Source of the DNA: JAVBSX01 sp051660685
GTDB taxonomy: Bacteria; Planctomycetota; Planctomycetia; Pirellulales; Thermoguttaceae
NCBI GenBank assembly: GCA_051660685.1
Contig: JBOFQB010000068.1
Location: 1-64,000, forward strand
Length of the DNA: 64,000 bases
Direction: 5' to 3'
Shown here piece by piece: positions 42,380 to 51,281 of the stretch; position 1 is the stretch's first letter; each line of letters starts with the position of its first letter. The notes below the pieces were generated by a model. That model had not been told where the DNA came from. It saw only the letters and a list, made by a program, of their open reading frames with translations, and ran no database searches. A program made the translations under genes and the position numbers.

Positions 42380-44722
42380 CTAACGAGTCTGAACGCTTTT
42401 CAATGATCCGTATTTTTGTAAATCCTGCTTTTGTGTTGTTCCCGTTCTCAAACCAAAACCGGCCGATTGTGATCGGTGTTGCTGAACCGTTTGTGTCTGT
42501 TGGACAGTTTCTAACGGGAAAACAGACGAGTTGGGCCGATTGGAGGTCGGACTGTGAACAACGGCGGAATTTGGGGCGGATACAGGGGATACAGCGGATT
42601 CCGCAGATGCAAGGGATTCCGTCGGCAATCCTGTCTCAAACTCAATAATATACCCGCGATCCCGGGTTGGAAATGTGACGCCCGGATTGTCATTTGCGAT
42701 TGCGTTATTCCCGGGTATGTATGAGGTCGGCCCAATTGATTCAATCACCTCTCCTGTTGCCCCCTCAATCATCGCCCCCTCCTGACGGAATTCCAGAATG
42801 GTCGTCGGCATTGTCGGCACTTCGCCGGTTTGTGTTCGCGGTTGTTGTCCAAATGAAGGAACCGGGGAAACCGAGGACCGTTTGGGAACGACGGGGGACC
42901 CAATTCGGGGCGAGGACGGTATCTGTCGAGGTTGGGGGACAGATTCTTGATTGTTTGCCCCTCCATTCCCCAACATCATGGATTTTTTTCCCTGTTCCTC
43001 AAAGGTGCTGTTTTCAAATGTCCTATTGCCGGACATGACATTACCCGAGATGACATCGCCGGAAAAAAAATCATCCGACATAAAGTCCTCAGAGAAACCA
43101 TTTTCGGTGAAGTTAAAATCTCCAACAGTTTCACCCCGAGAATCAGGGGACCATATCCCGACATTTTCGTCACTCCCGATCATTTCCTGACCGTCCCAAA
43201 AATGACCGTTTCCATCGTAATCAGCCGAACATTGACCCGAACGACCATTATAATACGAATTTCCTTCGTAATATACTGTTCCGTCCAAATCGTCGGGACA
43301 ATGACTTTGCATTTGACGGGCTTGAACAGAGGAATAAGTTTTTCTAAGAGGGGATTGAACGGGCACATATTCAAATTCAGGTCCTTGTGTCCAAGATGCG
43401 AGACCTTTTTTCGGGGGAAGAAGTTGCGCTTTCCAACGTTGTTGTTCAAACGCTTCCTCGCCCGGATAAGGGGTGTAACTTGCCTGAATAATTGCATGTG
43501 TCGGCGAAACTTTATCCCGACGTTTGGAGAACAATCCGTCGGAATCCGTTCCATCTCCAAATGGTAATCCTTTAAGAGGCGGATTGGGCGAAAGTGCCCC
43601 GCGAACCCCCAACATGCCCGGGTCCCGCGCAACTTTGTCCGAAAAAACCCGCATGTCATTCATAATCGGTCGAAGTGAAGCGGAAAGTTGTTCAACATTT
43701 TCAACCGTGTTGAGGACACTGTTGTACAACTCAGGATTGTTCATCAACTGCCCCAATGATCCGTTCGGATTCTGCAAAGAACTTGTCAACATCGCAACAT
43801 CGTCAAAAACCCCCTCAATACGACGACTTGCTCGCGCAAGAGACCGGACCATATCCGGTCCCTCGATTCCTAAGGATGAGGTGAAGTTGTCCAGATTACC
43901 AAGATTGGAAGTAACCCTGCTAATCATAACATTCGCTTGATCGACTGTCGCTTTTGCATCTGTCACAAACATGTTGATATTGTCCAAAACCGCTTTTGCC
44001 TGTTCCATTGTTTCAGGAATTGTCGTCACAACCTGCTGTATACTCTCAGAAACACGATCATCCTCAAAAATGGCATTAATATTATCGGCAAGTCGCTGAA
44101 TCGTCTCCATTGTCGTATTTCCATGATCGATGAGCGTGAGAAAACGGTCCTGCTTTTCCTTCATTTCTTCAGGGGTTCCCAACATGCTTGACGTGTTCTC
44201 AATAAATTTGGCAACCTTTTCAGCCGCTTCTCCTATTTGTTGGATTGTCTTTGTCACATCACCTTCCATTCCGCCAAATGTCTGCATCATATCAACTGGA
44301 ATAATACCCGGAATCGTCTGACTTTGTTTCAGTTCAACAACGGGACCCGGGTAATCGCGGATTTTAACGATTTCAAGCGTCGTCCCCGGTCCTCCAATTG
44401 CAACGAGAGGAACATTAATCCGACATGCTTCATTGGAAAAAATCTTGCGGTCTTTATTGATTTGCAAAACAACATCAACATAGGTTTGCGATTCACTGTC
44501 TTCAAGATTTGCCGAACGAACGACCCCAATCTGAACGCCGCTTTTGAAGACCGGGGTTTCGGTTTTAATTCCAGGTGCTTTATCAAAATGAACATTGATG
44601 TCGTATCCCGGTCCTCGACTGACAAATGACTGTCGGCCAAATTGAAAGACAAGAATAACGAGAACGACAACAACCGTCAGAACCATAATGCCGATCTTGA
44701 ATTCAAAGTTTCTTTTATTCAT
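42380..44722 (-). CDS. mlaD: MlaD-type lipid-transport substrate-binding protein with a long C-terminal extension
   Basis: 780 residues. One N-terminal membrane helix (about 10-28) is followed by the MCE/MlaD domain (GYDINVHFDKAPGIKTETPVFKSGVQIGVV), residues about 38-115. A long helical region (about 150-360) with heptad-like spacing probably forms a stalk or coiled coil bridging the periplasm. The last 400 residues are low complexity, rich in Asn, Ser, Gly, Pro and Gln. Proteobacterial MlaD is about 180 residues, so the extension is large, as in MCE proteins of other phyla. It is encoded after mlaE and mlaF on the same strand. Confidence 0.88.
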   Translation of the reverse strand: MNKRNFEFKIGIMVLTVVVVLVILVFQFGRQSFVSRGPGYDINVHFDKAPGIKTETPVFKSGVQIGVVRSANLEDSESQTYVDVVLQINKDRKIFSNEACRINVPLVAIGGPGTTLEIVKIRDYPGPVVELKQSQTIPGIIPVDMMQTFGGMEGDVTKTIQQIGEAAEKVAKFIENTSSMLGTPEEMKEKQDRFLTLIDHGNTTMETIQRLADNINAIFEDDRVSESIQQVVTTIPETMEQAKAVLDNINMFVTDAKATVDQANVMISRVTSNLGNLDNFTSSLGIEGPDMVRSLARASRRIEGVFDDVAMLTSSLQNPNGSLGQLMNNPELYNSVLNTVENVEQLSASLRPIMNDMRVFSDKVARDPGMLGVRGALSPNPPLKGLPFGDGTDSDGLFSKRRDKVSPTHAIIQASYTPYPGEEAFEQQRWKAQLLPPKKGLASWTQGPEFEYVPVQSPLRKTYSSVQARQMQSHCPDDLDGTVYYEGNSYYNGRSGQCSADYDGNGHFWDGQEMIGSDENVGIWSPDSRGETVGDFNFTENGFSEDFMSDDFFSGDVISGNVMSGNRTFENSTFEEQGKKSMMLGNGGANNQESVPQPRQIPSSPRIGSPVVPKRSSVSPVPSFGQQPRTQTGEVPTMPTTILEFRQEGAMIEGATGEVIESIGPTSYIPGNNAIANDNPGVTFPTRDRGYIIEFETGLPTESLASAESAVSPVSAPNSAVVHSPTSNRPNSSVFPLETVQQTQTVQQHRSQSAGFGLRTGTTQKQDLQKYGSLKSVQTR

Positions 44723-44747
44723 GTTCTACGTCTTGTCAGTGTAACGT

Positions 44748-44903
44748 TCAAAATTATCACTCAAATTTAACACTCAAACTTAATGCTCAAACTTAATGCT
44801 CAAACTTAATGCTCAAACTTAATGCTCAAACTTAACACTCAAACTTAATGCTCAAACTTAATGCTCAAACTTAATGCTCAAACTTAATGCTCAAACTTAA
44901 CGC
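44748..44903. repeat. 13-bp tandem repeat across the mlaF stop codon
   Basis: Twelve units of 13 bp, TCAAACTTAATGC on the plus strand. Eleven from 44761 to 44903 are well conserved (variants end in CAC or CGC), and a degenerate twelfth is at 44748-44760. The last unit contains the mlaF stop and the penultimate codon. Each unit carries TAA on the mlaF strand. Confidence 0.93.
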
Positions 44904-46051
44904 TCAAAAAATCGTTCTCCTGCTTCACCTCGCAAAAATTGGGCAACCCGTTGATCTCGGCAACGGTCTATTTCGGACGGGGTTCCATCAAAAATAATTT
45001 GAGGTTCTTCGAGCCGCAATCGGGCAAGAGGATACAGCATAATAATACGATCCGCAACTTTTTTTGCTGACACCATGTCGTGTGTGACAACAATGCCGCT
45101 TACATGATGTCGTTCCCGATTCCGAATCATCAGCTCGTTAATGACATCACTCATAATAGGGTCAAGACCCGTTGTCGGTTCGTCATAAAGTAACAATTCC
45201 GGTTCCAATGCAATTGCTCTTGCAAAACCAACTCTTTTGCGCATTCCGCCCGACAAATCAGCCGGTTTCTTTTCAATAACATTCGGGCTTAAACCGACTT
45301 CCTGCAAAAGGTGCAAAACCGTTTCGTGTATTTCCTCGCCCGACATTTGCGTATGCTGCAAAAGAGGAAAACCTATATTCTCCCCAATACTCATACTGTC
45401 AAATAAAGCAGCCTGTTGAAAAACAAAACCATATCGAATCCTCAACTGTGTCAGTTCTCGTTCAGAAATCGCCTGAATGTCGATTCCGTCAAAAAACACC
45501 TCCCCCTCACTCGGGTTAATCAGTCCAATCAATGTTTTAAGCAAAACCGTTTTTCCACAACCACTTTCTCCAATAATTGCAACCGTTTCGCCGGGCAGTA
45601 TTTTAATGTTAATGTTTCTCAAAACAGGGTAAGAGCCAAACTGAACACTCAAATTGCGTACTTCCAACAGAGAATGTTCCTGTTCATAAGAAACACGAAG
45701 TGACGAAGACGTTGTTCGGACGATTCTCTCTTGCTCCTCTTGCGCTTCTTTTTCCTCTCCTGTTCGATTTTTTGTTCGACTTTCCGTTCTGTTTTCTTCC
45801 CGGTTGGGAGCAACCTGTTTGCTGACGGTTTCTGGTTCGACAACCGGAGATGCGTGATTGACAATAATTCTCGGTCCCTTGCGTGAGGACGGTTGCTCTG
45901 TCTTTTCTTCCATTCTCGAAGACGCAATCCGTCTCTCCTCTTCTTCCTGTTCCCAAGAGACAAGGTCTTCAAATTCCCCCTCCTCAAACGGCTCATTGAG
46001 TCGTTCAGAGTGTCGGTTCCCCGAATGATACTTCAGTGATTCATCTTCCAT
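44897..46051 (-). CDS. mlaF: MlaF-type ABC transporter ATPase with an N-terminal charged extension
   Basis: 384 residues from the ATG at 46051, which has AAGGAG before it. The ATPase part begins near residue 133 (LLEVRNLSVQFGSYPVLRNINIKILPGE): Walker A GESGCGKTVLL, signature LSGGMRKRVGFARAIALEPELLLYDEPTTGLDP with Walker B, and H-loop VVTHD. This is close to MlaF/Ttg2A. The first 130 residues are an unusual hydrophilic, Glu/Arg/Ser-rich extension with no known domain. The C-terminus ends in a 13-bp tandem repeat. It powers lipid movement between the membranes with mlaE and mlaD. Confidence 0.93.
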   Translation of the reverse strand: MEDESLKYHSGNRHSERLNEPFEEGEFEDLVSWEQEEEERRIASSRMEEKTEQPSSRKGPRIIVNHASPVVEPETVSKQVAPNREENRTESRTKNRTGEEKEAQEEQERIVRTTSSSLRVSYEQEHSLLEVRNLSVQFGSYPVLRNINIKILPGETVAIIGESGCGKTVLLKTLIGLINPSEGEVFFDGIDIQAISERELTQLRIRYGFVFQQAALFDSMSIGENIGFPLLQHTQMSGEEIHETVLHLLQEVGLSPNVIEKKPADLSGGMRKRVGFARAIALEPELLLYDEPTTGLDPIMSDVINELMIRNRERHHVSGIVVTHDMVSAKKVADRIIMLYPLARLRLEEPQIIFDGTPSEIDRCRDQRVAQFLRGEAGERFFER

Positions 46052-46062
46052 GTCAATTCTCC

Positions 46063-46980
46063 TTAACCCGTAATGAGGGGCGGGGTCCAAAAGAGAAGAT
46101 AAAACCGATCCAACAATATGCCGAGAATCAGATCGAGAAACAGAATCAGGACAAAGGAGACAACAAAGGAATTCGTTGCGGCTTTGCCGACTCCTTCAGC
46201 ACCCGGATCACAATGAAATCCCTGAAAACAACTGACGAGCGCGATTGCAGCTCCAAAAAAGGCACTTTTGAACATCCCGGCAAAGAGGTCAAAGAGTTTG
46301 ACAAAATTGCTGGAATTCTCCCAATAAGAATAACTGTCAATCGACAGTATCTTTGTGCAGTAAAAGGCCCCGCCGACGACCCCCGCAAAATCCCCCATTG
46401 CTGTTAAAGCGGGAATTAAAATCAAACAGGCCAAAAAACGAGGTGCAACCAAATAATGAATAGGGTTCGTCCCCATACTCGTCAAAGCGTCAATCTGTTC
46501 CGTCACTCTCATTGTCCCCAGTTCGGCTGCAATCGAACAACCAACACGTCCGGCGAGCATTGTTGCAGCGAGAACCGGTCCCAATTCTCGTAAGAGGGAG
46601 AGGTTAATGACAGCACCTAATCGGGTTTCCATTCCGATTGCTTTGAATTGAGTGTAGGACTGAACAGCGAGAACCATTCCAATAAACAAGCCGGTCAAAA
46701 CGATAACGGGCAAACTGAGGACGCCGATTGTGTACAAGGATCGGTCCAATGTTTCCCGACGAAGAGGTTTAACGCAAAGCCAAAAGAGGGTTGCAAAGGA
46801 AAACAGGGTAAAATCTCCAAGACAGATCATCCAAGATTTAACCCGTTCTCCTCCTTTTGCGGCCCATTTTCCAAGTCCAATCACCAAACCGTGTTCAATA
46901 GGGTCATTCTCCCCAAGAACAGGACTGAGCGTCTTTGGAGCGGATTGCTCATTTGCTTGCATAAATTGATTGTTTGACAT
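46063..46980 (-). CDS. mlaE: MlaE-type ABC transporter permease
   Basis: 305 residues, about six membrane helices after a 60-residue cytoplasmic start. Family motifs are present: VLTGLFIGMVLAVQSYTQFKAIG, LLRELGPVLAATMLAGRVGCSIAAELGTMRVTEQIDALTSMGTNPIHYLVAPR and GFHCDPGAEGVGKAATNSFV. MlaE forms the membrane core of the MlaFEDB-type phospholipid transporter. It is first in the mlaE-mlaF-mlaD order, with 11 bp to mlaF. mlaB and mlaC are not seen. Confidence 0.94.
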   Translation of the reverse strand: MSNNQFMQANEQSAPKTLSPVLGENDPIEHGLVIGLGKWAAKGGERVKSWMICLGDFTLFSFATLFWLCVKPLRRETLDRSLYTIGVLSLPVIVLTGLFIGMVLAVQSYTQFKAIGMETRLGAVINLSLLRELGPVLAATMLAGRVGCSIAAELGTMRVTEQIDALTSMGTNPIHYLVAPRFLACLILIPALTAMGDFAGVVGGAFYCTKILSIDSYSYWENSSNFVKLFDLFAGMFKSAFFGAAIALVSCFQGFHCDPGAEGVGKAATNSFVVSFVLILFLDLILGILLDRFYLLFWTPPLITG

Positions 46981-47389
46981 AACGCATTGAAGAGAAGCTA
47001 AGTGACAATAGGGCGACTCTTCTGGAAATATCGGTTCTAGGGCTAAACATCATTACATAAAACAGGAAAAATAGAAAAACTTTTCCGATTAGGGCAACAT
47101 TAACGACAATGGTGTCAAAATAGAATGTCTGTCAAGAATAGGCAATTTCATGTCCGGTTGCAAACAACTGTTGCCAAATCGGGAAAAGTCGATACAATCG
47201 GATCATGTCAAAAGGTGAGGGTTGAAAAAAGGTGGAGATCGTCAATGATTGGAGTTGAAAATTGGGGTTGTACAACTCTACACAATCTCCCTACGTCCCG
47301 TTCCCTTTGTATTCCCGCTGTTTTCAAATGTTCTGTCAACAACGACGGACAACAGAGCCTGTCATACCTTCTTTTTTTCTGACAAACAA
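46981..47389. other. Divergent spacer
   Basis: 409 bp between mlaE and the shikimate-dehydrogenase-like gene. It contains the promoter at 47171-47198 and a leader of about 185 nt. Open frames run through the leader but overlap the real start without a ribosome site, so no gene is called. Confidence 0.55.
47171..47198 (+). promoter_or_regulatory. Sigma-70-type promoter
   Basis: TTGCCA at 47171-47176, a 16-bp spacer, TACAAT at 47193-47198, then CGG as after the pilT -10 box. Confidence 0.55.
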
Positions 47390-48343
47390 ATGCTTACACT
47401 GCCTGAAAGTGCAAAAGAAAAGACAATTTACTTCATAGGGGTTTCAACGGAGTCCTCTTCCATTATGCAGGTTTTCCCGCGTTGGTCGGCCGCACTTGAA
47501 CTTGGTGCTGTGATTCGGGGAATCGATATTGGTATTCATGCTCCTGCCGACGATTACCGCGCCGTTCTCGAATTCATCAAGAACGACCCGAATTCGTGTG
47601 GAGCACTTGTCACAACGCATAAATTGGACATTGTAAGTGCGGGAAAAGACCTTTTTGATTCCCTTGATCCTTATGCTGAACTTTTGGGCGAAGTCAGCTC
47701 CATTTCCAAACGAAATGGTAGTCTTTGGGGACATGCAAAAGACCCTATTAGCAGCGGTCTTTCTGCCGAATCCTTTCTGCCCAAAAAATGGTGGAAAAAT
47801 TACCATGATGCTCAAGTTCTGCTCCTTGGAGCAGGCGGTTCCTCTTTAGCGACCTCGATCTATTTTATGGACCCTAAACATGGAGATAATCGACCGTCCA
47901 AAATCATCATTACAAATCGGTCACAACCCCGTTTGGATCATGCAAAACACATACATGAGCAATTGGATTGCGGTGTTGAGGTTGAATACCATCTCTGCAC
48001 CAAACCGGAAGAGAATGATGCCGTTTTGGGGCAATTACCAAAATTTTCGTTAGTTGTCAATGCAACAGGACTTGGAAAAGATGTTCCAGGATCGCCAATT
48101 ACCGATTCCGTCATTTTTCCAGAACAGGGATTTGCTTGGGAATTTAATTATCGGGGTGATTTGAAATTTCTGCATCAAGCGTTGCGACAACGGGACCGAC
48201 AGAATCTTATGGTTGAAGACGGTTGGAACTATTTCATTTACGGTTGGTCCGAAGTCATTGCTGAAGTTTTTCATCTCGATCTGAATACCGAAATGGTCAA
48301 AAAACTAAAAGAGAGTGTCAGTGATTTGCAACCTCATTTCTAA
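47390..48343 (+). CDS. Shikimate dehydrogenase-like (AroE family) oxidoreductase
   Basis: 317 residues from the ATG at 47390 (MLTLPESAKEK). The frame extends further upstream but without family sequence. The substrate domain has IYFIGVSTESSSIMQVFPRWSAALELG and ALVTTHKLDIV, where the Lys aligns with the catalytic Lys of shikimate dehydrogenases. The nucleotide domain has VLLLGAGGSSLATSIYF, IIITNRSQPR and VVNATGLGKDVPGSP. The substrate side is altered: typical AroE has SxS in the N-terminal strand and GAGG at the dinucleotide loop, and only the latter is standard here. It may act on a related sugar acid or quinate. It is followed by a hydroxyacid dehydrogenase gene. Confidence 0.85.
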   Translation: MLTLPESAKEKTIYFIGVSTESSSIMQVFPRWSAALELGAVIRGIDIGIHAPADDYRAVLEFIKNDPNSCGALVTTHKLDIVSAGKDLFDSLDPYAELLGEVSSISKRNGSLWGHAKDPISSGLSAESFLPKKWWKNYHDAQVLLLGAGGSSLATSIYFMDPKHGDNRPSKIIITNRSQPRLDHAKHIHEQLDCGVEVEYHLCTKPEENDAVLGQLPKFSLVVNATGLGKDVPGSPITDSVIFPEQGFAWEFNYRGDLKFLHQALRQRDRQNLMVEDGWNYFIYGWSEVIAEVFHLDLNTEMVKKLKESVSDLQPHF

Positions 48344-48367
48344 AATTGTTTTCTTTTTCGACATCAG

Positions 48368-49321
48368 ATGCCGCAAATACTTATTACTTCAACGTCATTT
48401 GGCAAAAAGGATGCAGCACCTCTTGAATTGCTGCAATCAAAGGGATATGAAATCATCTGGAATGAGACGGGCAAACCGCTTGAATCAGACGGATTGGTTG
48501 CGCAACTGAATGGTTGTGAGGGGGTGATTGCCGGATTGGATTATTTTTCGGCAGATGTTTTTCGGCAAACGCCCGGACTTAAGGTTGTTGCAAGATACGG
48601 AGTCGGCGTTGATCGGGTCGATCTGGATGCTGCAAAAAAAGCCGGTATTGTTGTGACCAATACTCCAACTGCCAATAGTGATTCGGTTGCCGATCTTGCA
48701 ATCGGGCTGATGCTCGCTGTTGCGAGAAAAATTGTTGACGCTCATCAAGAGACACTTCGCGGAAATTGGCCGAAATTATTCGGGGTCTCGCTTTTTCAAT
48801 CGACAGTCGGATTGATCGGTTTGGGTCGAATCGGGGCCCGGGTTGCACGTCGTCTTTGCGGTTTTGACTGCAAAGTGCTTGTCTATGATCCGTTTGTAGA
48901 TTGTGAAACCGCTCAACAACATGGTTGTGAAAAGGTTGATTCCCTAGAATTTCTGCTTGCCAATTCGGATTTCATCTCTCTTCATTCTCCTGCAACGGAA
49001 CAGACAAGGGGGATCATCAACGCGAGAACGTTGAGTTTGATGAAATCGACTGCGATTCTGGTCAACACGGCAAGAGGGGAGTTGATTGTTGAGGACGATT
49101 TAATTTCGGCGTTGCAACAGGGAAAAATGGGAGGAGCCGGTTTGGACGCTTTTGCGGTTGAACCCCCGCAAATTGCGAAATACGAAAATGTGCCCCATCT
49201 TGTTTTAACCCCCCATATTGGGGCGTATACCAAAGAAGCCCTGTTGAATATGGGAATGGATTCTGCTCTTGATCTGATTGCCGTTTTGGAAGGACGACCG
49301 CCGAAATACCGGGTTGTTTAA
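48368..49321 (+). CDS. D-isomer-specific 2-hydroxyacid dehydrogenase
   Basis: 317 residues. The NAD-binding core has VGLIGLGRIGARVARRL near residue 143, and the family signature LMKSTAILVNTARGELIVEDDLISAL is followed by GAGLDAFAVEPP. Catalytic residues fit the class: Arg in NTARGE, Glu in VEPP and His in LTPHIGAYT. The N-terminal domain VVARYGVGVDRVDLDAAKKAGIVVTNTP is typical of phosphoglycerate dehydrogenase-like members, but no ACT domain follows, so the substrate is open. It starts 24 bp after the AroE-like gene and may work on the same pathway. Confidence 0.92.
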   Translation: MPQILITSTSFGKKDAAPLELLQSKGYEIIWNETGKPLESDGLVAQLNGCEGVIAGLDYFSADVFRQTPGLKVVARYGVGVDRVDLDAAKKAGIVVTNTPTANSDSVADLAIGLMLAVARKIVDAHQETLRGNWPKLFGVSLFQSTVGLIGLGRIGARVARRLCGFDCKVLVYDPFVDCETAQQHGCEKVDSLEFLLANSDFISLHSPATEQTRGIINARTLSLMKSTAILVNTARGELIVEDDLISALQQGKMGGAGLDAFAVEPPQIAKYENVPHLVLTPHIGAYTKEALLNMGMDSALDLIAVLEGRPPKYRVV

Positions 49322-49388
49322 CTGTCAGTTGATCCCTTGCCAAACCTGTTTCCAAAGAACAAAAGAACCAAAAGAACACAAGAAGCTG

Positions 49389-51281
49389 ATGTCAAACACA
49401 ACAGATAATACTGAACCAATCAGGGAGAATTCGGCAACACCTCATCCCAAAACAAGAGGTCTTCTCGGTTGTCTCAAAAAATGTCTTATCTCTGGTGTTC
49501 TCATGCTGCTCCTTGGGACCCTGCTGTTTTTCACTTTCGGGATCAATTACCGTTCACTCCAAATTTCCAAAGAGACGACGTATGTGACAGGACCGCTTAG
49601 AGCGGACGGAAAACGGATTGACTATTTTCGGGCATGTGAGGAACTTCTTTATCCCGCCGAAATGAAAACCGAGAACAACGGGTATCGTCTCCTTATCGAA
49701 TATTTTGGCGATTTAGAAGCAAACAATCGGGGAACCTATGAAAATGACACTTATACAGAATGTGACCCGATTATTTTAGAACAGTATCATACGCAAATAT
49801 GTGAGAAACTCGGTCTTGACCCAAAAATCCCGCCCAAGTGCGACATTCCGTTGGAAAAATGGTGTGTCAATTATTTCCTTTCTGACAGAATAAGAAAATC
49901 GGCGGACAAAGAAGAAGAAGAAAATGAACTATTCGCAGTATGGGTCCGGTTGGAAAAAGATTGTTGGACACTTGATGATTACCCTTACATGAAAGATTGG
50001 CTCGACAATGTTGATCAACCGCTCACAATCGTAGAACAAGCGGTTCGTAAGCCGGTCTTTTGTATCCCTATGTTGCGTCTTGATGATTCGCCCCACTATT
50101 GGTTTGAAGCACGATCTTGTTGTCGCAACATAGCAACAACATTGCAAATCCGCGCGAATTACCGTCTTGGAATGGGAGACATTGACGGGGCGATTGACGA
50201 TAAAATTTCCATTTTGCGTTTAGGTCGAGCGATTGGACAGGGGACATTGATTGATTTTCTTCTTGGAAAGGGAATTGAGTCAAGCGGTTGGGCAATACCT
50301 GTTGAGGGCAATCCCGACTACCCTGTTTCCGACGAACAATGGACCCGATTGCAACGGGAAATGGATGCTCTTCCTCAACCTCCAAATCGGGCGGAGACTT
50401 TTGAGTGTGAGCACTTTTTATATTTAGATTATTTTCAAGACGTTTTATCTGGTACAGTCGCCCCGGACTTCGGCATTACCAATCCAACAGTCCTTCAGTT
50501 TCTATCTCGTCTCGTTGATCCCAACATTGTTTTGCGGGAATTCAATCGTTGGTATGAAAAGCACATAACGGACCTGAACATAAGTGATTCCGAGGAAGAG
50601 GAGACGTTCTGGAAGAAAGATCAGTCCCGTTTGTGGAATCCGCTTACTTATCTGACTGTTCGGGGACGGTCTGAAGTCTTTTGTGATTATCTGATTAATT
50701 CTTCTGATTTAGAGCGATTATACCGAGGAACAGGGGAGATTCAAAATCGATACCAATGTGCCGAACATTTGACCCGACTCACGATTGCTCTTCGGCGTTA
50801 TGAACTGGAACATGGGACGTTGCCGGACGGTAATTGGCGGGTTGCGATCTTGCCGTATTTGGGCGAAAAAGGCGAAGAATACTTTCAATGTCCAGATACC
50901 CGTTTGAATAAGGGTGAAACAACGTATATGTTGCTTCGATCTGAAAATGGAAATACGCCGAAATCATTCTTTTTGGTTGAAGTCAAAACGCCGCAAAAAT
51001 GGGATGAGGGATTAGGTTTGATTGAAATTCCTGACAATAATCAGGAAACTCGAAAAGAGAATGGTTTCTCGCTCAAAGCAATCGAAGATTGTATTACTGA
51101 TTGTCAGATCATACGCCGAAATGGTTCTGTTCAACGTAAAAGATGGTTGGAATTCTCAGATGCAAGGTTGGACGAAACCTCAGATGAAACATCCGCCGAA
51201 TGTCCGGTTGATGTTGTTGAAGAAACGCAAGGAACCGCTTACGAAGAAGCTGACAACGAAAATCAGGATTCAGGACAGTGA
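49389..51281 (+). CDS. Membrane-anchored protein of unknown function
   Basis: 630 residues from the ATG at 49389 (MSNTTDN). A single membrane helix at about 28-48 (LISGVLMLLLGTLLFFTFGI) follows a hydrophilic start, so the large C-terminal part is probably periplasmic. That part is rich in Glu, Asp, Trp and Tyr, with a long mixed region and a segment near residue 460 (RLTIALRRYELEHGTLPDGNWRVAILPYLG) resembling the DUF1559/pilin-like tails of planctomycete proteins. The tail is acidic. It overlaps comB by four bases, which points to translational coupling. Confidence 0.72.
   Translation: MSNTTDNTEPIRENSATPHPKTRGLLGCLKKCLISGVLMLLLGTLLFFTFGINYRSLQISKETTYVTGPLRADGKRIDYFRACEELLYPAEMKTENNGYRLLIEYFGDLEANNRGTYENDTYTECDPIILEQYHTQICEKLGLDPKIPPKCDIPLEKWCVNYFLSDRIRKSADKEEEENELFAVWVRLEKDCWTLDDYPYMKDWLDNVDQPLTIVEQAVRKPVFCIPMLRLDDSPHYWFEARSCCRNIATTLQIRANYRLGMGDIDGAIDDKISILRLGRAIGQGTLIDFLLGKGIESSGWAIPVEGNPDYPVSDEQWTRLQREMDALPQPPNRAETFECEHFLYLDYFQDVLSGTVAPDFGITNPTVLQFLSRLVDPNIVLREFNRWYEKHITDLNISDSEEEETFWKKDQSRLWNPLTYLTVRGRSEVFCDYLINSSDLERLYRGTGEIQNRYQCAEHLTRLTIALRRYELEHGTLPDGNWRVAILPYLGEKGEEYFQCPDTRLNKGETTYMLLRSENGNTPKSFFLVEVKTPQKWDEGLGLIEIPDNNQETRKENGFSLKAIEDCITDCQIIRRNGSVQRKRWLEFSDARLDETSDETSAECPVDVVEETQGTAYEEADNENQDSGQ

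Noticed and set aside
44748..44903. CRISPR array
   Set aside because: The 13-bp units are directly joined with no spacers, and no cas gene is present.
47249..47389. N-terminal extension of the AroE-like protein
   Set aside because: The extra residues have no family match; the ATG at 47390 precedes the first conserved strand by the usual distance.
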